Shown here: positions 30,901 to 41,000 of the stretch, piece after piece
How positions within the stretch are numbered: the first letter of the stretch is position 1
How the letters are laid out: every line of letters begins with the position of its first letter
NCBI RefSeq assembly: GCF_042684645.1
Contig: NZ_JBHULV010000023.1
Location: 99,043 to 163,042, forward strand
Direction of reading: 5' to 3'
From: Pseudopedobacter alpinus
Lineage (GTDB): Bacteria > Bacteroidota > Bacteroidia > Sphingobacteriales > Sphingobacteriaceae
DNA: 64,000 nucleotides
Program-made: the position numbers and the translations under genes
Notes under the pieces: generated by a model
The model's database searches: none
Seen by the model: the letters and a program-made list of their open reading frames with translations, nothing else
What the model was told of the DNA's origin: nothing

Positions 30901-31294
30901 TACATCTGTATCTAGCTTTATGATTGCAGTAAATGAACTGACGGATTTAAAATGTAACAAGAAAGCTATTTTGCAAGAAATGGTGGTTATCCTATCACCT
31001 TATGCACCACACATTTGCGAAGAACTATGGAAACTATTAGGAAACGGTGCCGGAACTTTATCTTATACTGCTTTCCCAACATTTAATCCTGCGCATTTAG
31101 TAGAAAATGAGTTTGCATATCCGGTTTCTATTAACGGTAAAACTAAAATGAATTTACTTTTATCATTGGCTTTAGAGCCCGTTGATGTGGAAAAAGAAGT
31201 AATGAGCAACGAGCAAGTGTTAAAATATTTAGATGGTAAAAGTCCTAAAAAAGTGATTGTTGTTAAAGGCAGAATTATAAATGTAGTGGTATAA
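27935..31294 (+). CDS. leuS: Leucyl-tRNA synthetase with an in-frame DUF559 nuclease insertion
   Basis: A 1119-residue class Ia synthetase that charges tRNA-Leu; typical relatives are about 920-950 residues. The HIGH motif is in FPYPSGAGLHVGHPLGYI near residues 36-53, and KMSKS is in VEKMSKSKFNVVNPDD near residue 891. The CP1 editing domain has its threonine-rich motif in IEVFTTRVDTLYG at about 457-469. Residues 291-454 are a foreign block, described separately, carrying a DUF559 endonuclease domain. Without it the protein returns to about 955 residues. A second segment near residues 785-845 (SLLEEGQTPINYYISKRF onward) is also longer than I recall for relatives. It is monocistronic and essential. 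The fusion is predicted to be translated whole, since no intein motifs are visible. Confidence 0.95.
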   Translation: MDYQFKQIEKEWQKFWAENQTFKAEVDESKPKYYVLDMFPYPSGAGLHVGHPLGYIASDIFSRYKRLKGFNVLHPMGYDSFGLPAEQYAIQTGQHPAKTTETNINRYREQLDNLGFSFDWSKEVRTSSPEYYKWTQWIFMQLFNSWYNKDTDKAEHISTLIEKLETIPASEINAVCDEDILPLLPSDWSTLSGEEKQSELLKYRLTFLKESTVNWCAALGTVLANDEVKDGFSERGGHPVEQKKMMQWSMRITAYAERLLQGLNHIDWPEPLKEMQRNWIGKSVGAMVKFSLIPNPSPEEKGAQENEVELHNGKKGYETANSFAWDLLKENSKENRKNATDAEIVLWNELRDSQTGFKIRRQHVIEGYIADFVCLPKRLVIEVDGGYHNTPEANDYDNQRTVFLNNAGFQVIRFTNEEVINNTNNTIATIKEKLQSISITQVAPSPSEKAGDEASFIEVFTTRVDTLYGVSFLVIAPEHELVASLTTPAQKADIDNYIFATKKKSELDRMSDVKTVSGAFTGSYAINPLSGEKVPVWIADYVLAGYGTGAVMAVPSGDQRDFLFAKHFNLPIIQVTDAQLCETEADATKEGKYINSGIINGLGYKEASQKIVEALKEVGMGYAKVNFRMRDAIFGRQRYWGEPVPVYFKNGLPYLIDESELPLHLPEVDKYLPTESGEPPLGRAKDWKYQNEYEYELSTMPGWAGSSWYWYRYMDAKNDAAFADKDKIAYWKDVDLYIGGNEHATGHLLYSRFWNKFLKDLGYVTEEEPFKKLINQGMIQGRSSFVYRISLLEEGQTPINYYISKRFSDEYVNHKGLGYDLLDNWGIPYKKGNDILQKSSQNILFTPLHVDVNIVENDILDLEKFKASREEYANAEFILESGKYICGSEVEKMSKSKFNVVNPDDLVERYGADTLRMYEMFLGPLEQSKPWNTNGIEGVFKFLRKFWKLFHDENFNFTVVEAEPTKAELKALHKIIKKVEDDVERFSFNTSVSSFMIAVNELTDLKCNKKAILQEMVVILSPYAPHICEELWKLLGNGAGTLSYTAFPTFNPAHLVENEFAYPVSINGKTKMNLLLSLALEPVDVEKEVMSNEQVLKYLDGKSPKKVIVVKGRIINVVV
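28805..29296 (+). mobile_element. 492-bp palindrome-bounded DUF559 nuclease element inside leuS
   Basis: The segment starts with AGCCTCATCCCC (28805-28816) and ends with the exact inverted copy GGGGATGAGGCT (29285-29296). Just inside lie CCCTTCTCC-aga-GGAGAAGGG (28819-28839) and CCTTCTCC-ttc-GGAGAAGG (29264-29282), so each end is palindromic. Length 492 = 164 codons, without a stop in the leuS frame. The ends translate as SLIPNPSPEEKG and APSPSEKAGDEA. Between them is a DUF559 (Vsr-like) domain with DAEIVLWNELRDSQTGFKIR, RQHVIEGYIADFVCLPKRL, VIEVDGGYHNTPEANDYDNQ and GFQVIRFTNEEV. The putative catalytic Asp, Glu and His positions look intact. There is no in-frame ATG in the element before the domain; GTG at 28856 is possible. 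No target duplication is evident. Confidence 0.88.
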
Positions 31295-31381
31295 TTACGC
31301 ATTGTTTTTTCAATTTTTTTGGACTTCAATTTAGATGAAAAATACCTAGAAATAGTTATTTCATTTTAATTGTAACAGTTT

Positions 31382-31389
31382 TACATTTG
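31382..31389 (+). promoter_or_regulatory. Candidate -7 box TACATTTG
   Basis: TACATTTG matches TAnnTTTG and lies 26 bp before the start of the 145-residue secreted protein at 31416. I could not find a -33 TTG at the expected spacing. Confidence 0.35.
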
Positions 31390-31415
31390 GCTACGTATAA
31401 GCATAAACCGAAATT

Positions 31416-31853
31416 ATGAAAAAACACATCTATTTAGCCCTAACATTATTTTTATTTGTTGGCACAAGCGCAAAAGCGGCTCAGTTTATTGAAAGAGATA
31501 CTATTGAAAATGTAAGTATTGAAGATGAGAAAATCATTTTTAACGATAATTTAATAGGCAAATTTGAGACAAAAGAACAACAGTCATCTGATGATAAAAC
31601 AAAAGTTATTAATGTTTTAATTTATAGTACAGAAGGAAGTTTAATTGCAGAATATGATGTTCAACTTTTAAACAAGGAAAAGAAAAACACTGACTCAATT
31701 TTATCGGCAAGTGTTAAAACAGTAAAAGATAAGGTAAATCATAACGGATCTAATTTTATTGATTTCCATCATAAAAAAACTGACAAACCAAAAAATGAAA
31801 TTCTACAACTTAGTAAGGTTGTTAAATATCTGATTGAATATAAATATTTCTAA
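31416..31853 (+). CDS. Small secreted protein, function unknown
   Basis: A 145-residue protein with a signal peptide (MKKHIYLALTLFLFVGTSAK, cleavage after AKAA). The mature part is charged and Lys/Asp/Asn-rich, with beta-type segments (NVLIYSTEGSLIAEYDVQLL) followed by a helical tail. No lipobox cysteine is present, so it is probably periplasmic or exported. I do not recognise a family. It is a single gene with its own -7-like box and a strong terminator, so it is likely expressed independently of leuS and the TonB receptor gene. Confidence 0.7.
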   Translation: MKKHIYLALTLFLFVGTSAKAAQFIERDTIENVSIEDEKIIFNDNLIGKFETKEQQSSDDKTKVINVLIYSTEGSLIAEYDVQLLNKEKKNTDSILSASVKTVKDKVNHNGSNFIDFHHKKTDKPKNEILQLSKVVKYLIEYKYF

Positions 31854-31873
31854 ATATAAATTCGCAGAATATT

Positions 31874-31897
31874 AAAGCCGCTTTTAGCGGCTTTTTT
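31874..31897 (+). terminator. Intrinsic terminator
   Basis: AAAGCCGCT (31874-31882) pairs with AGCGGCTTT (31886-31894) around a TTT loop, followed by more T residues. It lies 21 bp after the stop of the small secreted protein. Confidence 0.9.
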
Positions 31898-31994
31898 TAT
31901 GCGTTCAAAATCAATAAAGAGGTTACAGAAATAATTTGAAAGAATGAGTAACATTGCGGCGCTTATTACATCTTATCTTCATAATATTTAAAAT

Positions 31995-34496
31995 ATGAAA
32001 AAAATATACCCTTTTTTAATTATACTATTTACTGTTAATAGCGTTTATGCTCAGTTTCCGGGTGGCGCTGCTCAAAGTACCATTACCGGTAAAATAACTG
32101 CAACAATTATTGATTCTTTAACTCGTAAACCAGTAGATTACGCTACCATATCACTTTCTAAAAGTGGACAAACAAAATCTACCAATGGTGCTTTGGCTGA
32201 TGATAAAGGAAGTTTTAAATTAGATAATATTAAAGCTGGTAAATACCGCTTAACCATTTCTTTTATTGGTTATGCTACCAAAATAATTGATCCTGTAGAA
32301 ACTACATTATCAAAACCAGATTTGAATTTAGGAACTATTATTTTATCGCCAAGTGCTAAAATGCTGAATGAGATAACCGTAACAGGGGAGGCAAATTTGA
32401 TAGAAAATAAGATTGATAAAATTGTTTATAATGCAGAAAAAGATGTAGCAATTGCAGGCGGAAACTCTACCGATGTTTTACGTAAAGTACCACTACTTTC
32501 TGTAGATTATGAGGGTAATTTATCTTTACGTGGCAGCTCAAACGTAAGGGTTTTAATTAACGGAAAACCATCAGGCACAATGGCGGGCAACATGGCTGAT
32601 GCATTAAAAGCTATACCAGCAGATCAAATTAAAAGTGTAGAGGTGATTACTTCTCCATCTGCTAAATATGATGCTGAAGGAACTTCGGGTATTGTAAATA
32701 TCATTACCAAAAAATCAAACTTAGAAGGTATTAGTGGTTCTGTAAATGCGGGTGTAGGCACTCGGCAAAATAGTGGTAACGGAAACTTAAATGTAAAAAC
32801 AGGTAGGTTAACACTTTCTGGTAATGCAGGTGGTTATTACTCTTGGCCACAAACTTCCATTTTAGATTTTAACAAAACAGCTACAGACCAGTCTGTTATT
32901 TTAACTCAAAAAGGTAGAAGCACAACAGAACGTTTGGCCTCAAATGGTTCTTTTGGTGCAGATTATGATATCAATAATTACAACTCTATCAGCTCTAGCT
33001 TAAAGCTAAATTGGTTTGAGTTTTCTGTAGATGGTGATAATTTTAATGATAATAAATTCGGCAATATTATATCACAATTTAACCGTAATTCTGATAATAA
33101 AACAAAAGTAATTGGTTACGATTGGAACAATGATTATACCCACAAATTCAAAAAAGCAGGTCAAGAAGTGTCTTTTGCTTTCCAATTTACCAACAGCAAT
33201 TTAAACAACGATTACACTTCTGATTTTATATTCCCAACGAATAGTGCATTAAGAGATTCAACAGAGAAAGGAAACAGTGATGCTATAAATAAAGAAAAAA
33301 CTTTTCAGATAGATTATACGCATCCTTTTAAAAAAGTGATTTGGGAGGTAGGTGTAAAATCTATTTTGAGAGATATTACCAACGATTCTAGAGTTGCTAT
33401 TAATTACCCACCAAGTGACACTGAATTTATCAATCCAAAAAGAAATTTCTTATATACCTACAATCAAGATGTTTATGCGGCTTACTCTACATTTGGCTTT
33501 ACTTTAGCTAAAAAATATGGGGTTAAAGCTGGTGCAAGGTTTGAAGGTACTGTAATTAAAGGAAGTGCAAATAGCGCTAGTGTTATAAAACCAATAGATA
33601 ACAATTACCAAAATGTTACCCCAAGTTTTGTGGTTTCAAGAAGTTTTAAAAACTTTCAAACAGTTAAGTTTAGTTATAACCAACGTTTACAAAGACCAAG
33701 TTTGTTTTTCTTAAACCCTTTTAGAAATAGCTCTGATCCTTTGAATGCGAGTGAAGGTAACCCAACTTTATCTCCGGAAGTGGCTAATAATTTTGAGCTT
33801 AGCTATTCTACTTTTGTAAAAACGACCATTATAAACGCTTCTGTTTTTTACAGAAAAACAAATGATATTATTGAAAGCGTTGTGAGTAATTACATCACTG
33901 AAAGTGGCAAACAAGGATCTTTAACTACCTATAAAAACGTTGGAACAAACAACTCTTTTGGCGTTAACTTTTTTGGTTCAATAAATCCTGTTAAAGCTTT
34001 AACCTTAAGAGCCAATTTAAATGTTAATTCTTATAACATTAATTTAAACTCGCAAAACGCAAATATCACCGCTTTAGCAAACAAAATATTTTTCATTTAT
34101 AATGGCTTTACAAGTGCCACTTATGTTTTTCCTAAGGGTTACACTTTCGAAACCTTTTTAATTACCAGCTCGCCAAGACGTACTTTCCAAGGTAAAAACC
34201 CCGCATTTAATATGTGGAGTCTAGGTTTAAAGAAAGAATTGTTTGACAAAAAAGGAAGTATAGGGTTAAATATTATTGATCCTTTTAATGAGCGTAAAAA
34301 CTTTAAAACAGAGATTAATAGTGCAGATTTTACCCAAAACAGCAATTTCTCTATCCCGTTCCGTTCTTTTGGAGTTAACTTTAGTTGGAGATTTGGTTCT
34401 TTAAAAGTGAGCACAAAACCTAAAAAAGGAGTTAAAAACGATGATTTAAAACAAGAAGGCGGACAAACTGGTGGCGGTATGGGAACAGGAAATTAA
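31995..34496 (+). CDS. TonB-dependent receptor-like outer-membrane protein
   Basis: An 833-residue outer-membrane protein with signal peptide (MKKIYPFLIILFTVNSVYAQ). An N-terminal carboxypeptidase-regulatory-like beta-sandwich (about residues 30-115, TGKITATIIDSLTRKPVDYA) is followed by a plug-like domain (GNSTDVLRKVPLLSVDYEGN, then SLRGSSNVRVLINGKPSG and SAKYDAEGTSGIVNIITKK). About 600 residues of outer-membrane beta-barrel follow, with the C-terminal strand SFGVNFSWRFGSL and a Gly/Lys-rich tail. This is the outer membrane beta-barrel family common in Bacteroidota. Substrate is unknown and no SusD partner is adjacent. A -33/-7-like pair (TTG, 17 bp, TATCTTCA) lies near the start. Confidence 0.85.
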   Translation: MKKIYPFLIILFTVNSVYAQFPGGAAQSTITGKITATIIDSLTRKPVDYATISLSKSGQTKSTNGALADDKGSFKLDNIKAGKYRLTISFIGYATKIIDPVETTLSKPDLNLGTIILSPSAKMLNEITVTGEANLIENKIDKIVYNAEKDVAIAGGNSTDVLRKVPLLSVDYEGNLSLRGSSNVRVLINGKPSGTMAGNMADALKAIPADQIKSVEVITSPSAKYDAEGTSGIVNIITKKSNLEGISGSVNAGVGTRQNSGNGNLNVKTGRLTLSGNAGGYYSWPQTSILDFNKTATDQSVILTQKGRSTTERLASNGSFGADYDINNYNSISSSLKLNWFEFSVDGDNFNDNKFGNIISQFNRNSDNKTKVIGYDWNNDYTHKFKKAGQEVSFAFQFTNSNLNNDYTSDFIFPTNSALRDSTEKGNSDAINKEKTFQIDYTHPFKKVIWEVGVKSILRDITNDSRVAINYPPSDTEFINPKRNFLYTYNQDVYAAYSTFGFTLAKKYGVKAGARFEGTVIKGSANSASVIKPIDNNYQNVTPSFVVSRSFKNFQTVKFSYNQRLQRPSLFFLNPFRNSSDPLNASEGNPTLSPEVANNFELSYSTFVKTTIINASVFYRKTNDIIESVVSNYITESGKQGSLTTYKNVGTNNSFGVNFFGSINPVKALTLRANLNVNSYNINLNSQNANITALANKIFFIYNGFTSATYVFPKGYTFETFLITSSPRRTFQGKNPAFNMWSLGLKKELFDKKGSIGLNIIDPFNERKNFKTEINSADFTQNSNFSIPFRSFGVNFSWRFGSLKVSTKPKKGVKNDDLKQEGGQTGGGMGTGN

Positions 34497-34530
34497 AATC
34501 CTGTTAAGGTAAACGCGATAAATGCTTAAA

Positions 34531-34567
34531 AAAAAGCCTTAGTTTGCTGTGCAAACTGAGGCTTTTT
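34531..34567. terminator. Bidirectional terminator between convergent genes
   Basis: AAAAAGCCTTAGTTTGC (34531-34547) pairs with GCAAACTGAGGCTTTTT (34551-34567) around a TGT loop, with one G-T pair. T runs flank both strands, so it can end the TonB receptor transcript and the reverse-strand operon. Confidence 0.85.
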
Positions 34568-34593
34568 TGTGATTTGATGATGTCACTTTTAGA

Positions 34594-37500
34594 TTAAAAA
34601 AAAGCTCTTACCTGTACGCCGCCAGTATGTATAGTTTTTACATCGTTAGATTTACGACCTTCATAAGTGAAGTTTAATTGTACCCCATTTGATATGGTTC
34701 TTTGAAAACCAAACGACCAAGTAAGGTTTTGGCCTGGTTGTAAACCATCTAAAAGTTCATACGCAATAGAAGTGTTGTTTACGCCGTCAAAATCATTATT
34801 AATAAAGTTAAACTGAGCAGAAAATGTGCCTTTTTTCACAAGGTTATACCTCACCTCAGACCCAAGTTTTATATTCAAAGTTTCTTCTCCGCCCAAAAGT
34901 TCTTCGTTTTTTTGTCTCCTAAAGTTTGATATAAAAGTTGTTTTAAAATCTGTTGTAAATTGGTAGCCAAACTCGGGCTCAATTCCAAAATAGCTGATTT
35001 TGTAATTTCTTTCAGCAAATAATTGTGATCTAAAGTCTTTTACTCCGTTGCTAAAACTTAAGTTAAAATTACTTTTTCTGATAAAATTCCACCTTACCCT
35101 TAAACCTTGTTCTTGGTTGTCTCTGCTATCAAAACCATTAGTTAACAACAATTTACTCCCAACGTTTTGCATGGTAAAATCAACTCCAAAAACAGGATTA
35201 GAACGGTTATAAAACAAGGTATTTCTAATATATGAATTCAAAGAAATTAAATTATTTTCACCAATATTAGTTTGATAAGGGTTAAAAACAATTCCGTCGC
35301 CAGCAAGTATCTTTTTGTTAATTCTTAATGAGGTAATATTTGAAAACCTAGCAATTAATTTTGGAAATGCGGATGTTTTATCTTTTAACAACCGAGCAGG
35401 ATTTAAGTTAAGCGTTTGATTTATATTGGTAAAATTTGACCGCACAAACTCATTATTTGGCCTAAACACTTTTATATATTTTGCTTGATCGGGGTATTTG
35501 GAGATTTCAAACTCGTTTAATTCTTTAATTTGATTGTTATTATAATCTATCCAAGCATAAATACCTTGCGCTGCGGCAACCTCTAAATAAACAAATTCTC
35601 TTTTTGGCTCTTGTCCGGTTCCTAATTCATAAAAAGATTGTAGGTTAACAAAGCCCTTTAAGCCGGTAAAATTATAATCAATTCTAGCTAATAAAGTTTC
35701 TTCGTTTTTGTTTATCGTATCTGTACTTAAATACGCAATTGACCTGTATGAAGCATTTATTGCCAAGTTAGAATTTGCATTTTTGCTCAAAACCAATTTA
35801 CCTGTAAATGTATTAGCTTTAGAAAAAGATCTTAAATTTTCGTCATTTGGCAACTCATCAAATCTTTGGTTGTAAAGTAGCAAAAACTCTCTTTTTGCAC
35901 TGTCAGCAGATTTTAAATAAAACTCATAAGCTCTAAAACTAAAAGATTGTGCATTTAAGGTATCAGTAATTTTATTAGCGGTTACATTGTTTTCTTCATT
36001 AAAATTGAAACCCGTTTCTAACCATTTAAAACCTTTCGCAATATTAAAATTTTGTTTGTAAAATGTTCCACTTTCTATATTTGTGGTGGTATTTAACAAA
36101 CTTCCAATATATGCCAATCTGTAATTTTTATAATTATAATTGCCGCTTAAAGCTTGCTGAAAACCATTGTAAACTGCCCCCCTATTAAAGTTTGCAAAAC
36201 TATAAGCGATATTTCTTTTTTCAGATTTTATCAATTGCATATTAAAAGTGCTCCAATGTTCATCAACAGCTTCTAAAATTGCTCCTCTAAAATTAAAATC
36301 TCTATCAAACTCTACCGGGCGGTAACGCTCTAAAGGTTTAAATTGTTTATTCACATACTCGTAACTGGCATTTGTTCTTAATCTTAAACCGGTTGTGTCA
36401 TTCCCTTTTAAAACCCTAACATCGTTTGCAATTACTTTATAAGCTATTCCTTTATTTTGGGAGTTTTGCAAATCAGAAAATAGGTTAACATCATTATCAC
36501 TAAAACCTATTTCTGTAAAAAGGTTGGTTTTTTTACTGATTTTGTAGGCTGCATTTAAAGTAATTAATTGTTGTTTCTTTGGCGTGGTTAATAACCTTAC
36601 TGGCGAATAATCTCCCTGTGGAACCCCGTTTATTGGGGCAACAAAAACATAAACCCGCCCGTTTGCATTAGATGCTGTGTTTATTCTATAATTTCCGCTA
36701 TTTGCACCAACAAATGAAAACCCAACTCTAAACTTAGCTAACAATGGATTTATGCTGTAAACATACACTCCGTTAAACCCCAAGGTATCTATTCGGGTGT
36801 ATAAAATTTCGTTCTCATTAAAAGCAACACTATCAATGTTTGGAAAAACGGCTTGGTTAATCTGGTTACCAATACCTCTTAAAAATTCTTGTTGTTGGGT
36901 ATTTAATTCTTGTAAAATAGGTTTGTTGGGGTTATCCTGTTCAGCATAATAGTTAAAACCAATCTTCAGTTTTTCAGATTTAAAGTTATGATTTACTTGG
37001 TATAAACTGCGGGCATAAGCTTTATCAGAATATTCAAATTCAATTACAATACGGGTAAATCTGGTAATTAACCTTTTAGAAGTAAAGGTAAGCTCGGCAG
37101 TGTTATAATCCATCACGTAATCGTTATCCTGCCCTCTTAACAGCAAAATACCGTCAATAAAAACTCTTTCCGTACCAGATAAAACGATGATAAATTGTTC
37201 GCCGTTATTACCTTGTAAACGGTAAGGTCCTTGGTTTCCTTCTATACCATCAAAACTGTTTCTGGCAGATCGGCCTTTGGCAACGGCAGCAGCAAAGCCA
37301 GTTTCGTAAGTATTACTTTTTTTATCCTTTAAAGAATTACTTACTAAAATACCTTGGGTTCTTTTAAAATAATTTGTAAAATAGCTATCAGGTCTGCGTA
37401 ACTCGTAATCACCAGCTATTAAGGTGGTTTCCTTTCTTTTTAACTGAATAAAAACCCTGTCGAAATCATTTATTTGTTGGGTATTTCCATCTGGCTGTAT

Positions 37501-38043
37501 AGGTAGGTTATCATCAGAAATTGCGGCTAAAATTTCTATCTCATTATTTAGCTTTCCTGATAATTGTAAAACTAAATTAGAATTTACTGCTAAATCTTGG
37601 TTATTGCCAAAACCAATACCTCTAGATATACTACCACTTTTATTAAACCCTTCGAAATTAAAAATGGCATTATCTTCTTTAGCTATTTGGTAAATGTAAG
37701 CCTTGTTATCAATTACTTCTTCTTCTATCAATTTTGGGTCTTTGTAAAATTGCTTTTTTGAAAGTAGTATAGGTAAGGTTTTATACTGTACAATAATTGA
37801 ATCTGTTTGAGGTTTTTGCTTCCAAACTAGCACACTTGAAGCATAATTTATTTTATATTGGCTCTCGTTAACTGGTAAAGTACCGCTTAAAATTTTAAAA
37901 CTATTGGGTAATATACTAAGTGTATCTAAAGCAATAGAATCTTTAACTACAATTTTTTTAAGCTTTATTAACGAGTTATTTTGCGCACAAACAGATATTG
38001 TAGCTAGGAGAAACACAAATCCGATTACGCATATTTTATTCAT
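34594..38043 (-). CDS. Very large outer-membrane beta-barrel protein, function unknown
   Basis: A 1149-residue protein read from the ATG at 38043; a TTG one codon earlier is possible. Signal peptide MNKICVIGFVFLLATISVCA. It is beta-rich throughout, with alternating aromatic/polar strands and short turns, and ends FTYEGRKSNDVKTIHTGGVQ then VRAFF, whose terminal Phe is typical of outer-membrane barrels. Conserved-looking segments are GSISRGIGFGNNQDLAVNSN and LPIQPDGNTQQINDFDRVFI, then AGDYELRRPDSYFTNYFKRT. I recall homologues in many Bacteroidota annotated only as hypothetical or cell-surface proteins. The sensor kinase gene upstream ends in TGATG, sharing one base with this start, so the two are translationally coupled. 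It might be part of an envelope-sensing unit. Confidence 0.7.
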   Translation of the reverse strand: MNKICVIGFVFLLATISVCAQNNSLIKLKKIVVKDSIALDTLSILPNSFKILSGTLPVNESQYKINYASSVLVWKQKPQTDSIIVQYKTLPILLSKKQFYKDPKLIEEEVIDNKAYIYQIAKEDNAIFNFEGFNKSGSISRGIGFGNNQDLAVNSNLVLQLSGKLNNEIEILAAISDDNLPIQPDGNTQQINDFDRVFIQLKRKETTLIAGDYELRRPDSYFTNYFKRTQGILVSNSLKDKKSNTYETGFAAAVAKGRSARNSFDGIEGNQGPYRLQGNNGEQFIIVLSGTERVFIDGILLLRGQDNDYVMDYNTAELTFTSKRLITRFTRIVIEFEYSDKAYARSLYQVNHNFKSEKLKIGFNYYAEQDNPNKPILQELNTQQQEFLRGIGNQINQAVFPNIDSVAFNENEILYTRIDTLGFNGVYVYSINPLLAKFRVGFSFVGANSGNYRINTASNANGRVYVFVAPINGVPQGDYSPVRLLTTPKKQQLITLNAAYKISKKTNLFTEIGFSDNDVNLFSDLQNSQNKGIAYKVIANDVRVLKGNDTTGLRLRTNASYEYVNKQFKPLERYRPVEFDRDFNFRGAILEAVDEHWSTFNMQLIKSEKRNIAYSFANFNRGAVYNGFQQALSGNYNYKNYRLAYIGSLLNTTTNIESGTFYKQNFNIAKGFKWLETGFNFNEENNVTANKITDTLNAQSFSFRAYEFYLKSADSAKREFLLLYNQRFDELPNDENLRSFSKANTFTGKLVLSKNANSNLAINASYRSIAYLSTDTINKNEETLLARIDYNFTGLKGFVNLQSFYELGTGQEPKREFVYLEVAAAQGIYAWIDYNNNQIKELNEFEISKYPDQAKYIKVFRPNNEFVRSNFTNINQTLNLNPARLLKDKTSAFPKLIARFSNITSLRINKKILAGDGIVFNPYQTNIGENNLISLNSYIRNTLFYNRSNPVFGVDFTMQNVGSKLLLTNGFDSRDNQEQGLRVRWNFIRKSNFNLSFSNGVKDFRSQLFAERNYKISYFGIEPEFGYQFTTDFKTTFISNFRRQKNEELLGGEETLNIKLGSEVRYNLVKKGTFSAQFNFINNDFDGVNNTSIAYELLDGLQPGQNLTWSFGFQRTISNGVQLNFTYEGRKSNDVKTIHTGGVQVRAFF

Positions 38044-41000
38044 CAATTTACCAATGGTAATGTAATATAGAATGTGGTACCTACATCAATTTCTGTGGTA
38101 AAATAAATATTTCCGTTAACATTTTGAATGGCTTGTTTTACAAATGCCAAACCTAAACCTGTACCAGAACTTTTTGTAGTGAAATTAGGTACAAAAATAT
38201 TATCTCTAGAATTTAGAGGGATGCCAGAGCCATTGTCTTTTATGATAATTTCAATTTTCTTAGCATCTCGTATTCCCAAAATTTTTATGATACCTTGTTT
38301 ATGCTCTGGTATTGCTTCTATTGCATTCTTCAATAAATTGTTAAAAGAACGCATTAACTGGTCTTTATCAACTCTTACAAAACAATTCTGTAATGATTGC
38401 TCATCACAAACAATCTGTATTTTATCCATTTGCTGATAAATTTCTATCGCCTTGCTAAAAGTCTCCAATAAATCTACACGCTCCAATTTAAGCTCTGGCA
38501 TTTTTGCGAAATTTGAAAACTCAGATGCAATTCTACTTAAACTATCTATTTGCTCTAAAAAAGACTTTCCAAATTTTTGAAATTTCTCATCAAAACGTTC
38601 ATCCTTTTCTCTCCATGCTCTTTCAAGCATTTGAATTCCCAGTTTTAAGGGCGTAAGTGGGTTTTTTATTTCGTGGGCAACTTGTTTAGCCATTTCTCTC
38701 CAAGCGGTTTCTCTTTCAGATTGTGCCATTTTATTGGCATTATCTTCCAAAGTCTCAATCATAGCATTATACTCTGTTATTAAGCTCCCTATCTCATCTT
38801 TTCTTTTCCATTCAATAGGTTTATTTTTTCTCCCAATTACAGTTTTAGATATACTTTCTTGAATTAAGCTAAGCGGACTTGTAATTTGATTTGCCACCAC
38901 AAAAGCAAAAAAAGCAACAGCCACAAATACCAAAACATAAATATTAATTAAAAGGTTTAAAAAAGAACCAATTTTCTGGTTATAATCCTGATTAGAAAAG
39001 TAAGGCAATTGCAAATACGCAATAACATCATTTTTAATATTCTTTACTGGCATATATGCCGATGTATATTTTAGCATATTAATATGCTCATCCTGTATAA
39101 ATTCCGATTTATTTTTAATGTTTAAGTTTAAAAAAGCAACCTCATTCATCCTATCAGCAATTAAACCGATAGCATAAATTTTATACTGGGTAGAGTATAA
39201 TAGCTTTCCATTAACATCAAACAAATTCAAATCTGTGTTATACATTTTAGAAAACTCTTCAAAAGAAATACTACCTGTATCGTTTATAACTCCTTGCGAT
39301 TCTCTGTAAATACTTTCTTGAAATGCTGTGGTAATGGTTTTTATTTTACTTTTAATAATGTCTTGTTGCTGCTCTTTATACTGAATAGTGATATAAGAAA
39401 AAGTAATGATACCAATAATTAAAAGCGAGGTTACTACGGCAAGCACCAAAGCAATTTGAATACGAGTTTTATATAAAATTTGATTATTTACAGACAAAAG
39501 CTTTGTTTTAATTCCTTCAAAATTTAATTTATACAAAGAAAATGTGCTAATTAACCATCTGTTAGATGCTGCAATTAATGCAAATAGTAAAAAAATGATA
39601 AAGAAAAAAGAAAGCGAAGCAAGCTCTCGCCAAAAAGTATTTGATGTATGCGTAACTACAATAGTAGTATTGTTTGTTGGTTTATAAATTACATGTTCAT
39701 AACCTGCTTGCTTTAAAACCACAAACTTTTTAGGCATACCATTAAAAATGGTATTTACTAAATCGTAAACATAAGTGCCATATTGGTTAACCAGCTTTTT
39801 ATGATCGTAAAAAGCATAAGAATAATCTGTTAAGCCGGATTGCTGGTTTATTTTTCCGTTTTGCAACAATTGCGGAAATGCGCCATATATTTCTAATTGT
39901 TTAGAGGTTAACTCTAAAACCAAAGTCCCTGTTTTTAAACTATCATTTCTTATTGGTAAAATGGCAAAATAATTTTGAGTACCAAAGGTGTTATTTAACC
40001 TATAAAAATTATTAGTAATTTTTATAGAAGACTGCTCTACTTGATTTCTAAAGCGGTTAATAGCTATGTTTTTACCATAGTTTAATAAAGAGTCTTTTAC
40101 ATTAAACAAATATATTTTATAATCAAATTTACTTAAATAGCCCGCCAAATAATTAGTAGTAATCCAAGAACTTAATTCGGTGTTATTTAAAGTTGAATCT
40201 TTTAAAAGTTTATTTATTGTTGCATCTTCTGTAATATCTTTCTCTATTTCTTTAAAAGATATTAAAGCATAAGGATCATCTACACTTTCTAATTTTAAGA
40301 GTAGTTTTTTTCTTATTTCCTGATCTTTAAAATTATCGTAAGTATTAAGTTTTAGCGAAACAATTGTGGCAAAAACAAAAGAGACAAATAAAATAGCAGG
40401 AAAAATAATTTTTGGATTATTTTGATATAAAAGCTTGCCTATCAATAAAATTAAAACAAAAATAAAAATAAAATAAACAGAATATTGGTTAATTAAAAGC
40501 TGGTAAATATTAAATGCTATAAATAAAGCACCTAAAAGTATTAATTTATTACGAACGCTTATTTTTATAAAAAGAGAAAAATGAACTAAAATGTCTATTA
40601 CCAAATAGTAGCATAATAAAGCCACCATTAGCATAAAAATACTTAAGAAACTTAAAAAATTTAAGTTTACCAGGTTTGATACTTTAAAGTTGATATTGGA
40701 ATTAAACACCAACCCAAAAAAAACATCAGAATAAAGAAATGATAAGGCTATAATAAAAATAGCGCCATAAACTAAAATAGGATAACCTAGATATGGACTT
40801 TTTATAGGTTTAAATAATTTGGTTTTGTAACCATGTATAAAAATCAAAAGCCATAAAAACCCGAAAATATTTAAACATAAATCTGCAAGAGACGAAAAGT
40901 AAAAGTTTGAAGCATATATTGAAGGATCAAATAATTTTAAGCTGTATAAAGCATCGGGAAAATGATATTTTAACCCCAAGTATCGTAATAAAGCAATACA

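Noticed and set aside
38128..38436. 102-codon forward ORF opposite the sensor kinase
   Set aside because: It mirrors the HATPase_c domain of the kinase on the reverse strand, so it is a shadow ORF.
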